DNA of 64,000 bases, from positions 65,116 to 129,115 of the forward strand of contig JAZTXX010000020.1 in NCBI GenBank assembly GCA_045636645.1, given 5' to 3'. Position 1 is the stretch's first letter, and each line of letters starts with the position of its first letter. Source of the stretch: Nanosyncoccus sp045636645. GTDB taxonomy: Bacteria; Patescibacteriota; Saccharimonadia; Saccharimonadales; Saccharimonadaceae. Of this stretch, positions 52,205 through 60,127 are shown piece after piece. Below the pieces are notes generated by a model that saw only the letters and a list, made by a program, of their open reading frames with translations, made no database searches and was not told where the DNA came from. A program made the translations under genes and the position numbers.

Positions 52205-53423
52205 TTTTGAATGCTCCTCTTTCGAACAAAAGCGCGTCCGTTGTTTTGCGATTTGCGTCTTTGTAGTCGGTTCGTCGTATTATGAAGGTTGGGGACTTGT
52301 CTTCTGGGACGTAGGTTAGAATGTCTCCTTTCTTGTTGCGGATGGACACAAGTACGCGAATATTTGTATCGTTGATCCCTGGTAGGTGGGTGGTGAAGAT
52401 GAGTTTCTTCTTGCCGCCCTTTTCGAACATATATTCCTTCGAGTTGCTATTAATGATAAATTGGCTGCGGTTAATATCCCATAGGGAAAGTGCGACGAAG
52501 GTGCTTGTCTCGTCTGTGACATTGTAGTCAACTTGGACCTTAACCTCGTCCTTTTGGGAGGCTTTCTTACTAGAAAGAAGCGTAACTTTGACATCTTTGA
52601 TTTTATCTGAGGATGGGAATTCTTCTTTATTGGAATAACGCTCTGCGTTTTCTAGGCTGTAGTCGTTAGCTACGTCTTCTGGGCTCCCATCAATTTTCAC
52701 AACTCCGTCGCGAATTAGGATGGCGTGGTTACAGTATTGGCGAACATTCTCCATGGAGTGGGTGACAAGGATTACGGTCTTGGATTTATCCTTCTTGATC
52801 TTATTGAAGAATTGATTGCATTTGGTCTGGAAGGCTTCGTCGCCTACGGCTAGGACTTCGTCGAGGACGAGGATGTCGCCTTGGGCCTTGATTGCGATTG
52901 AGAAGGCTAGGCGAACTTGCATACCGGAAGAGAAGTTCTTAAGTTTCTGGTCCATAAAGTTCTCGAGCTCGGCGAATTGGACAATTTCATCATACATATC
53001 GTCCATTTCTTTATTAGAGAAACCAAGAAGGGCGCCGTTTAAGTAGACGTTTTCACGTCCGGAGAGCTCCGGATTGAAACCGACACCAAGTTCAATAAAC
53101 GGGATGAGGTTGCCATTAATGGTGACTTTGCCTTTTTCTGGGTAATAGACGCCGGCGAGAATTTTCAGGAGGGTCGACTTACCGGAACCGTTGCGACCTA
53201 CGATGCCGAGGAATTCGCCCTTTTTGACTTCAAAATTGATGGACTTTAGAACTTGCTGCTTTTTGAATCCCTTGACGCCGCGGAAGAGGTTGAAAACGGA
53301 TTGCTTAATGCTTCCTGAGCGCTCGGTAGGGAGCTTGAAGCTTTTAGATAGATTCTCAACTTTGATAGCGATGTCGCTATTAGGGTCGTTGATTTCGTTT
53401 CTGTTTCCTATGGTGGTCTTCAT
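52188..53423 (-). CDS. Wzt/TagH-type ABC ATPase with C-terminal cargo domain
   Basis: 411 aa. Walker A GRNGSGKSTLLKI (~78-90), signature NFSSGMQVRLAFSIA, Walker B ILVLDEVLAVGDEAF and H-loop VTHSM. Residues ~265-400 form a beta-rich Wzt_C-like domain, which in O-antigen exporters binds the polymer terminus. Paired with the Wzm/TagG permease; overlaps the TagF-like gene by 17 nt and abuts the permease at 53423. Confidence 0.93.
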   Translation of the reverse strand: MKTTIGNRNEINDPNSDIAIKVENLSKSFKLPTERSGSIKQSVFNLFRGVKGFKKQQVLKSINFEVKKGEFLGIVGRNGSGKSTLLKILAGVYYPEKGKVTINGNLIPFIELGVGFNPELSGRENVYLNGALLGFSNKEMDDMYDEIVQFAELENFMDQKLKNFSSGMQVRLAFSIAIKAQGDILVLDEVLAVGDEAFQTKCNQFFNKIKKDKSKTVILVTHSMENVRQYCNHAILIRDGVVKIDGSPEDVANDYSLENAERYSNKEEFPSSDKIKDVKVTLLSSKKASQKDEVKVQVDYNVTDETSTFVALSLWDINRSQFIINSNSKEYMFEKGGKKKLIFTTHLPGINDTNIRVLVSIRNKKGDILTYVPEDKSPTFIIRRTDYKDANRKTTDALLFERGAFKIEEGK

Positions 53424-54235
53424 TAGACATTCTCCGCGAAGTATTTAGATTTTTTCCTGAAGAAGAGGATTGCTAGGATTAGGATGATGACGATGAGGAT
53501 GATGGGGAAAACTTTCAGGAATGGATTGTCAATATAGTTCCAGGTGGTGACTGTCTCGTGGGTGATCAGGCTGTAGCGAATGTCCTGAATGGTCTGAGCG
53601 ATAGGGTTCAAGAGAATGACTTTGGCGGCGATGGCGCTTGTCTCTGCAACCATTGTGATTGGGTAGATGATTGGAACTGCGTAGAATAGTGCTTGGATGC
53701 AGACGTCCCAGATTGAAGTGATGTCGCGGTACTTGACATTGATTGCGCCAAATAAGAATGAGATGCCGAGAGCGAGAGCGTAAAGCTCGATAACAGAAAG
53801 AGGGACGAGTAGCCAGGTTAGACTTGGCTCGACACCGTTAATTAGCGCAAAAATTATTACGACTACTAGATTAATAAGTAGGTTAATCACAGCCGTAAGT
53901 GTGGCAGAGACGACTACGATATACTTCGGGAAGGAGATCTTGCGGATGAGGTCGCCGCGGACGACCATGGCTTGGATACCCTGAGATGTACACTCCGTGA
54001 AGAAGCTCCATAAGGTTGTACCAGTAAGAAGATAGACTGGATAGTGTGGAATATCGCCGCCGAATCTGAGAAGCTTCGCGAATACGACGTAAAGGATTGC
54101 GAACATCATTAGGGGGCGAAGAAGTGCCCAGAGGTATCCTAGAACTGATCCTTGATAGCGAAGCTTGAAGTCGGTTCTAGTGAGCTCTGACAAAAGAACT
54201 CGATTTTTTTTGTTCAACACACGAGGGATACTCAT
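53423..54235 (-). CDS. Wzm/TagG-type ABC-2 permease
   Basis: 270 aa from the ATG at 54235, six transmembrane helices. The start is chosen because an extended -10 (TGC-TAGAAT, + strand 54244-54249) ends 8 nt upstream. Motifs LLSELTRTDFKLRYQGSVLGYLWALLRPL and SFLFGAINVKYRDI match Wzm/TagG polymer exporters. Divergent from galE. Confidence 0.9.
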   Translation of the reverse strand: MSIPRVLNKKNRVLLSELTRTDFKLRYQGSVLGYLWALLRPLMMFAILYVVFAKLLRFGGDIPHYPVYLLTGTTLWSFFTECTSQGIQAMVVRGDLIRKISFPKYIVVVSATLTAVINLLINLVVVIIFALINGVEPSLTWLLVPLSVIELYALALGISFLFGAINVKYRDITSIWDVCIQALFYAVPIIYPITMVAETSAIAAKVILLNPIAQTIQDIRYSLITHETVTTWNYIDNPFLKVFPIILIVIILILAILFFRKKSKYFAENV

Positions 54236-54243
54236 ATCTTTAT

Positions 54244-54266
54244 ATTCTAGCATATAATGATATAAT
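54244..54266. promoter_or_regulatory. Divergent -10 pair between the TagG-like permease and galE
   Basis: Minus-strand TAGAAT (54244-54249) and plus-strand TATAAT (54261-54266) face outward with 11 nt between them. Each leads directly to a start codon, 8 nt and 7 nt away respectively, so the two leaderless units could compete for RNA polymerase. Confidence 0.65.
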
Positions 54267-54273
54267 TGTCAGT

Positions 54274-55272
54274 ATGAAGAGAATACTAGTTACGGGGGGA
54301 ACCGGATACATCGGTTCGCATACAATTATCGAACTTTATAAAAAGGGCTACGAGATTGATGTCTTAGATAATTTGTTTAATTCGAAGATCTCGGTCTTGG
54401 ATAAAATTGAAGAGATTAGTGGGAAGAAGCCTAATTTCCATGAAATCGATCTCTGTGACTATGAGGGGATGGAGAAGATTTTTCAGGATAATCACTATGA
54501 TCTTGTGATTCATTTTGCTGGATTAAAGGCTGTGGGTGAATCGGTCGAGAAGCCAATAAAATATTATGAGAATAATGTTGGTGGGACGATTAATCTACTT
54601 AAATGTATGAAGAAGTATGATGTGAATAAGATTATTTTCTCTTCTTCGGCTACTGTTTATGGAGAACAAGATACACCAAGGTGTGTTGAGACGATGAAGA
54701 CTGGAATGGGGATTACGAATCCTTATGGTGAGACGAAGCATGTGATTGAGGAGATTTTGAAAGATGTTGCAGAATCTGATCCGAAGTTCGAGGCGGTGAT
54801 TTTGCGGTATTTCAATCCTGTAGGGAATCATCCTTCCGGCCTGATTGGTGAAGACCCAAACGATATTCCGAATAACTTGATGCCAATTATTATGAAGGTC
54901 TCGACTGGGGATATCCCAGAGCTTAGCGTCTATGGTGATGATTATCCGACTCCTGACGGAAGCGGGATTCGTGACTATATTCATGTGGTTGATCTGGCGC
55001 GTGGTCACGTCGCGGTGATTGACAAGATGAAGCCTGGAGTTTTGATATATAATCTCGGTTCCGGTAAAGGTACTTCAGTGTTCGAAATGATTAAGGCGTT
55101 CGAGAAGGCGAGCGGGAAGAAGCTGCCTTACAAGATTGTAGGTAGAAGGCCTGGGGATCTCGCGGAGATGTACGCTGATCCGACTAAGGCTGAAAAAGAA
55201 CTCGGCTGGAAGACTGAACTTACGGTCGAAGATGCGATGCGTGACACAATTAATTATTTGAATAATTTGTAG
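54274..55272 (+). CDS. galE: UDP-glucose 4-epimerase
   Basis: 332 aa SDR. NAD motif VTGGTGYIGSHT (~6-17), catalytic YGETK (Y-x3-K at ~150) and SSSATVYGE. Makes UDP-galactose, the substrate of the Glf mutase upstream, closing the route to UDP-Galf. Its 3' end overlaps the convergent GT2 gene by 19 nt. Start 7 nt after TATAAT, leaderless. Confidence 0.96.
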   Translation: MKRILVTGGTGYIGSHTIIELYKKGYEIDVLDNLFNSKISVLDKIEEISGKKPNFHEIDLCDYEGMEKIFQDNHYDLVIHFAGLKAVGESVEKPIKYYENNVGGTINLLKCMKKYDVNKIIFSSSATVYGEQDTPRCVETMKTGMGITNPYGETKHVIEEILKDVAESDPKFEAVILRYFNPVGNHPSGLIGEDPNDIPNNLMPIIMKVSTGDIPELSVYGDDYPTPDGSGIRDYIHVVDLARGHVAVIDKMKPGVLIYNLGSGKGTSVFEMIKAFEKASGKKLPYKIVGRRPGDLAEMYADPTKAEKELGWKTELTVEDAMRDTINYLNNL

Positions 55273-56213
55273 GCTAGCTGGAAGAATCTTGGGCTTATCT
55301 TGGCGAGACTTAGAGCCAACTTGTCTTTCTTGCTGGATTCTGAGTTTTTTGTGATGAATTCTTGATTGATTCTTAGATAGTCCTGCAGGGATTTTCTTCT
55401 GGGGTGGCTTAGCGGAATTTGGCGGAGGAGCGAGAATCTTGCTCGCATGCGACGGAGCTTTGTGACGTCTTGAAGTTCTGGATAGGATTTGTCCAGGTCG
55501 TCGCACATCTCGTCGGTGAGTTTGATTAGGTCGAACTTCTTGTTGTTGAAGGCGCTGATGATTGAATTTTCGTGGTGATTATAGATGTAGTATTCATCTG
55601 GAAGGAAGACTATCTTGTCGGCTTTCTTAAATAGCTTGTAGGTTGTTCCGACGTCTTCGTGAAGCATTCCGACAGGGAATTCGATGTCCTTGAAATACTT
55701 GGTGGGGAAGAGCTTCATGGTGGTAGAGAGCATAAAACCCTGCTCCTTTAACATAGCTTTCAGAGCTTCAATGGTTGTGTATGTGGTTTTCTCGTGCACC
55801 GAGTCTGGGTTGAAATGGACTGTCCGGCCGTCTTCATAGATTTCCTTAAATGAGCAGACTGCGATGGTCGCGTCGGTTTTGCTAATAGCGTTGAGCATGT
55901 CTTCGAGCATGCCTGGCTCTACTTGGTCGTCGGAATCGATGAAGGTGACGTAGTCACCGGTGGCAATTTTTAGACCGGAGTTTCGGGCTGAAGAGAGACC
56001 TGCGTTATCCTGGTGGATTGCTTTGATTTTAGAGTTAGACTTCTTGTAGTCGTCGACGAGTTTGGTGGATCCATCGGTAGAACCATCATCGACGAGGATT
56101 ATTTCTAGGTTCTGATAGGTTTGCGTGAGGACTGATTCGAGGCAAGTCTGGAGGTATTTTACGGAATTATAGACTGGGATGATAATTGAGACGAGGGGGG
56201 ATTTATTAGTCAT
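55254..56213 (-). CDS. GT2 family glycosyltransferase
   Basis: 319 aa from the ATG at 56213, chosen because AAGGAG lies 4 nt upstream. GT-A core PLVSIIIPVYNSVKYLQTCL, VDDGSTDGST, GLSSARNSGLKIA, FIDSDDQVEPGML. C-terminal basic helices. It overlaps the GtrA gene by 8 nt, so the two form an operon; GtrA-type proteins often accompany lipid-linked sugar pathways. Confidence 0.9.
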   Translation of the reverse strand: MTNKSPLVSIIIPVYNSVKYLQTCLESVLTQTYQNLEIILVDDGSTDGSTKLVDDYKKSNSKIKAIHQDNAGLSSARNSGLKIATGDYVTFIDSDDQVEPGMLEDMLNAISKTDATIAVCSFKEIYEDGRTVHFNPDSVHEKTTYTTIEALKAMLKEQGFMLSTTMKLFPTKYFKDIEFPVGMLHEDVGTTYKLFKKADKIVFLPDEYYIYNHHENSIISAFNNKKFDLIKLTDEMCDDLDKSYPELQDVTKLRRMRARFSLLRQIPLSHPRRKSLQDYLRINQEFITKNSESSKKDKLALSLAKISPRFFQLAYKLFK

Positions 56214-56742
56214 TTTGCTCCTTAGGGGTTGATTTGCTTGGTTTCTTATTGTTATCACCGAAGACTAATTTGTCGTAGAAGATGTAGTTTAAGATCATTG
56301 TGATGATGTTTGTGAGAACGAAGACCCCTGTTGATTCAATGAATTCGTAGTCGAAGGGGAGGTGTATGGCCTCAGAGATTGAAAACGCGAATTGATATAG
56401 TGGGGTTAGAAATGTGAATAACCATGTGAAGAACGGACTTATGATGAATGCGGTGATGCCGTTCCAGACGAAGAACATGACAATGCCGCGAGTAGAGACT
56501 GGCCTTTCCTTCCAGGTTATTCTTGAATGGAGGATGTATGCGAGAATTGTTGCAAGACTGTAGGAGATGACGCTACATATCCAGAGAAGCTCATTATTTG
56601 AGAAAATGAAACGAGCTAGAAGTGTATAAATTACGAAGTTGAATATGGAGAGGACTAGACCGATGATGGCGAACTTGCCGACGCGAACGGTAGTCTTAGG
56701 GGGTTTCTTGGATTTTGATGCTTCTGGTTTTTTCGTTGTCAT
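56206..56742 (-). CDS. GtrA-family membrane protein
   Basis: 178 aa, four transmembrane helices, with the GtrA signature FAIIGLVLSIFNFVIY and a terminal YIFYDKLVFGD. GtrA proteins are thought to flip or help present polyprenyl-phosphate sugars. A basic N-terminal tail (1-28) precedes the fold. The ATG at 56742 is 6 nt after TGC-TATAAT (56749-56754, minus strand), so the mRNA is leaderless. Confidence 0.88.
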   Translation of the reverse strand: MTTKKPEASKSKKPPKTTVRVGKFAIIGLVLSIFNFVIYTLLARFIFSNNELLWICSVISYSLATILAYILHSRITWKERPVSTRGIVMFFVWNGITAFIISPFFTWLFTFLTPLYQFAFSISEAIHLPFDYEFIESTGVFVLTNIITMILNYIFYDKLVFGDNNKKPSKSTPKEQND

Positions 56743-56841
56743 GTAATGATTATAGCATGTGTTAGGCCTCCATGCCTTAAGGGTGTACAAAAGTGGAGTT
56801 TTGGTGTATAATATATGCGTTTATTTAAGAGAAGGATTGTT

Positions 56842-59772
56842 ATGCGAGACAGTGAAGACAGTAAGGTTACGAATATTGAAGGAGAGATTTTTGGTGCGGA
56901 GAATGCTATAAAAGTTCGGGGGGCGAGGCAGAACAATCTGAGAAACTTAGATGTGGATATCCCCCGCGATAAGCTCGTGATTATTACTGGGTTATCCGGG
57001 TCTGGGAAATCGTCGTTGGCGTTTGACACTATCTATGCGGAAGGGCAGAGAAGATACGTGGAGTCTCTTAGCTCTTATGCGAGGATGTTCCTTGGGATTA
57101 TGGATAAACCAGATGTGGATTCAATTACTGGGCTTTCTCCTGCAATATCGATTGACCAGAAGTCGACATCTAGGAATCCTCGCTCAACTGTTGCGACGGT
57201 TACTGAAGTCTATGATTATCTGAGGCTTTTATTCGCAAGGGTCGGGATACCTCATTGTCCGATCTGTCATAAGGAAGTATCCAGGAGATCTGTTGACGAT
57301 ATTGTAAACGAGGTTATGAAGTTGCCACTTGGTTCTAAGTTGATGCTTCTTGCGCCGATTGTTCAGTCGAAAAAGGGTGAGTTTCAGCATGTATCGGAGC
57401 AGTATTCGACGAGAGGGTTCTCGAGGGTGAGGGTTGACGGTATTATCTATGCTCTTGATGAATTTCCGGAACTAAATAAAAATGAAAGACATGATATTGA
57501 AATCGTAGTGGATAGATTTGTTCTGTCGCCAGAGCTGAGGGCAAGGATCTCTGGGTCGATTGAGCAGGCGCTTGAGATGGGGCAGGGTATCATCCAGCTT
57601 CTTCGCGTAACCGATAATGCAACCTCTGTTGGTGAAACGAATATTGGGCTTGGAAATTCGGAAATTTTGACTTATTCACAGAGGTACGCCTGCCCGGATC
57701 ACCCAGATGAGTTGATCCCAGAGCTCTCACCGAGACTTTTCTCATTTAATGCACCAGAAGGGGCTTGCTCTGTTTGTACTGGGCTTGGGTCGAGGATGGA
57801 AATTGATCCGGCGCTCGTTTTCAATAATAATTTGACGATTGCGGAGGGTGGAATCCGGCCGTTTAACCGAGTGGGGCAGGAGTCCTGGTGGCTGAAAAGG
57901 TTGATGCAGGTCGGGGTGAAGCATGGGTTCAATGTGTATACACCGATTGGTGAATTGTCCGAGGAGGTGAAACACTTGATTTTGTATGGAACCGGCGATG
58001 AGAAATTTGAAATGAAAATTATGGGCTCGGGGAGGTTCGCTGATGGGACAGTTTATGAGACTACCTATGAGGGGGTGATTCCGACGCTGGAACGAAGGTA
58101 TAATGACCCGAAGATTTCGGAGTTTATGAAGAAGGATATTGAGAGATTTATGCGGGTGAGGGTGTGCCAGGAATGCCATGGAGCGAGACTTAAGCCTGCG
58201 GTGCTTGCGGTGACTGTACACGATCTGAATATTGTTGATATATGCAATCTTGATGTTGATGCGACGCTTGAGGTCTTAGATCAGGACCTTGGGTTTACTG
58301 AGGCTGAGGCGCAGATTAGTGGTCCGATTCTGAAGGAAATACGTGACAGGGTGAGCTTCATGCGTGATGTGGGGCTCGGATACCTTGAATTGGGTCGAGC
58401 AGCGAACACTTTGTCTGGTGGTGAGGCACAGAGGATCAGGCTTGCGACGCAGATTGGCTCGGGGCTTCAGGGGGTGCTTTATGTGCTAGACGAGCCGTCG
58501 ATTGGGCTTCATCAGAGGGATAATGACAAGTTGATTGCGACCTTGAAGCACTTGAGAGACCTTAAGAATACGGTCTTGGTGGTAGAGCATGACGAAGATA
58601 CGATGCGAGAAGCGGATTATATTATTGACATTGGTCCCGGGGCTGGGGCGAATGGGGGGTTACTAGTGGCTGCGGGAACACCTGAAGAGATTTCGAATAA
58701 CCCGGATTCGATTACTGGCCAGTACCTATCCGGTAAGAAGACGATTGCTACGCCGAAGAAGCGTCGCAAGGCGAAGCGGGGACAAGAGCTCGTAGTGGTT
58801 GGCGCGCGAGAGAATAATTTGAAGAATATAGATGTGCATTTTCCACTCGGCGTGATGACGGTGGTGTCTGGGGTGTCTGGGTCAGGGAAGTCTACACTTG
58901 TAAATTCGATTTTGGCGAATGAACTTCTGGCTAGACTTCATCGAGCGCAGACTGTATCTGGTACGCATGAGAGAATTGATGGTATTGAGAATATTAATAA
59001 GGTGATCGTGATTGATCAGTCGCCGATCGGACGAACACCAAGGTCGAATCCGGCAACCTATACTGGGGTGTTTACGGCGATAAGGGAACTATTCGCTGGG
59101 CAACCCGAAGCTGAGGTGAGGGGGTATAAGGCTGGGAGGTTTTCGTTTAATGTGAAAGGCGGGCGATGTGAGCACTGTCAGGGTGACGGTGTGAATAAGA
59201 TTGAGATGCATTTCTTGCCGGATGTGTATGTGACCTGCCCGAAGTGTCATGGGCGTCGATATAACAATGAGGCTTTAGAGATAAAATACAAGGGGAAGGA
59301 TATTTCTCAAGTCCTTGATATGACTATTGATGAGGCGGTTGAATTTTTTGGGAATATTCCTTCGATTGCATCGAAACTTCGTACGATTCAGGAGGTCGGT
59401 TTAGGATATATTCGGCTCGGTCAGCCGGCAACGACTTTTTCGGGTGGTGAAGCACAGAGGATTAAACTTGCGACGGAACTTTCTAGGAGGTCTACCGGTA
59501 AGACACTTTACATCTTGGATGAGCCAACGACTGGGCTTCATACGGATGACGTGAAGAGGCTTCTTTCGATTTTGAATAAACTAGTTGATGGGGGGAATAC
59601 AGCGGTAATTATTGAGCATAATCTGCATGTGATTAAATCTGCGGACTGGGTGATTGATATGGGCCCAGAAGGCGGGATGAAGGGCGGTCAAGTTATGGCA
59701 GAGGGGACACCTGAAGACTTGGCAAAATCCGCTAAGACTCCGACAGGGGAATACCTGAGGAAGTATTTGTAA
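56842..59772 (+). CDS. uvrA: UvrA excinuclease ABC subunit A
   Basis: 976 aa from the ATG at 56842 (AAGGA 7 nt upstream); an ATG at 56815 lies only 2 nt after a TATAAT, so it would precede the likely transcript start. Two ABC modules: first Walker A GLSGSGKSSL, signatures LSGGEAQRIRLATQI and FSGGEAQRIKLATEL, zinc cluster CEHCQGDGVN...CPKCHGR. UvrA recognises bulky DNA lesions with UvrB and UvrC. Confidence 0.97.
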   Translation: MRDSEDSKVTNIEGEIFGAENAIKVRGARQNNLRNLDVDIPRDKLVIITGLSGSGKSSLAFDTIYAEGQRRYVESLSSYARMFLGIMDKPDVDSITGLSPAISIDQKSTSRNPRSTVATVTEVYDYLRLLFARVGIPHCPICHKEVSRRSVDDIVNEVMKLPLGSKLMLLAPIVQSKKGEFQHVSEQYSTRGFSRVRVDGIIYALDEFPELNKNERHDIEIVVDRFVLSPELRARISGSIEQALEMGQGIIQLLRVTDNATSVGETNIGLGNSEILTYSQRYACPDHPDELIPELSPRLFSFNAPEGACSVCTGLGSRMEIDPALVFNNNLTIAEGGIRPFNRVGQESWWLKRLMQVGVKHGFNVYTPIGELSEEVKHLILYGTGDEKFEMKIMGSGRFADGTVYETTYEGVIPTLERRYNDPKISEFMKKDIERFMRVRVCQECHGARLKPAVLAVTVHDLNIVDICNLDVDATLEVLDQDLGFTEAEAQISGPILKEIRDRVSFMRDVGLGYLELGRAANTLSGGEAQRIRLATQIGSGLQGVLYVLDEPSIGLHQRDNDKLIATLKHLRDLKNTVLVVEHDEDTMREADYIIDIGPGAGANGGLLVAAGTPEEISNNPDSITGQYLSGKKTIATPKKRRKAKRGQELVVVGARENNLKNIDVHFPLGVMTVVSGVSGSGKSTLVNSILANELLARLHRAQTVSGTHERIDGIENINKVIVIDQSPIGRTPRSNPATYTGVFTAIRELFAGQPEAEVRGYKAGRFSFNVKGGRCEHCQGDGVNKIEMHFLPDVYVTCPKCHGRRYNNEALEIKYKGKDISQVLDMTIDEAVEFFGNIPSIASKLRTIQEVGLGYIRLGQPATTFSGGEAQRIKLATELSRRSTGKTLYILDEPTTGLHTDDVKRLLSILNKLVDGGNTAVIIEHNLHVIKSADWVIDMGPEGGMKGGQVMAEGTPEDLAKSAKTPTGEYLRKYL

Positions 59773-59778
59773 AATATC

Positions 59779-59807
59779 TTGACTTTTTGTCGTATTTGAT
59801 GTAGAAT
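59779..59807 (+). promoter_or_regulatory. Strong promoter TTGACT-17-TAGAAT of the structured RNA gene
   Basis: TTGACT at 59779-59784 and TAGAAT at 59802-59807 with an exact 17-nt spacer, starting 7 nt after the uvrA stop codon. The predicted start is near 59814, two nucleotides before the RNA's closing stem. Confidence 0.8.
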
Positions 59808-59813
59808 ATTTGG

Positions 59814-60068
59814 TTACAGGGTTGACGTATGTTTAACAATTTGTAACTTCGAAACTTTTTAACAGCATTGATCCATCCAATATGATAACTGTTCCTACGG
59901 CAGTTTGATATAAAAATGCTATTTAACAAAAAGGATGTTAGTGATGTAACTCTCCTTCAGGTGACACAAGTTTACCTTCAGAAAACAATATCAAACAACT
60001 ATTTTTATTGCACGTCAACCCTGTGCTCTTTCAATTCTCGTGAGCTAGTATAAACTAGCTCTTTTTTT
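59814..60068 (+). ncRNA. Unidentified structured non-coding RNA gene
   Basis: About 255 nt between a near-consensus promoter and an intrinsic terminator, with no open reading frame. A perfect 13-bp stem closes it: ACAGGGTTGACGT (59816-59828) with ACGTCAACCCTGT (60012-60024). Inside, candidate helices are AGCATT/AATGCT, AACTG/CAGTT around a TTCCTACGG loop, AGGA-GTTA/TAAC-TCCT, AGGTGA/TTACCT and CAATA/TATTG, giving a multibranched fold. It is not tmRNA (no tRNA-like end), not 4.5S (no GGAAGCAGCC loop) and not RNase P RNA (its core is absent). 6S-like function is possible but the fold is not diagnostic. Secondary structure is by eye. Confidence 0.65.
60042..60068 (+). terminator. Intrinsic terminator of the structured RNA gene
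   Basis: GAGCTAGT (60042-60049) pairs with ACTAGCTC (60054-60061) around ATAA, followed by seven Ts (60062-60068). It separates the RNA from ackA, which has its own TATAAT at 60105-60110. Confidence 0.92.
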
Positions 60069-60104
60069 ATTGCTCTGGGTAGATGTGCCTGGCTCCAAAT
60101 GTGT

Positions 60105-60110
60105 TATAAT
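60105..60110 (+). promoter_or_regulatory. Extended -10 (TGT-TATAAT) of ackA
   Basis: TATAAT preceded by TGT lies 17 nt before the ATG, leaving room for the AAAGGAG Shine-Dalgarno sequence. No good -35 is at the expected distance. Confidence 0.65.
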
Positions 60111-60127
60111 ATTTGGAAAGGAGATTT

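Noticed and set aside
59816..60024. The 13-bp inverted repeat as terminal repeats of a miniature transposable element
   Set aside because: No target-site duplication flanks it, and a promoter and a terminator lie precisely outside the arms, which fits an RNA gene better.
59814..60068. Assignment as tmRNA, RNase P RNA, SRP RNA or a riboswitch of ackA
   Set aside because: Diagnostic sequences of these RNAs are not visible, and the terminator plus separate ackA promoter argue against a cis-acting leader.
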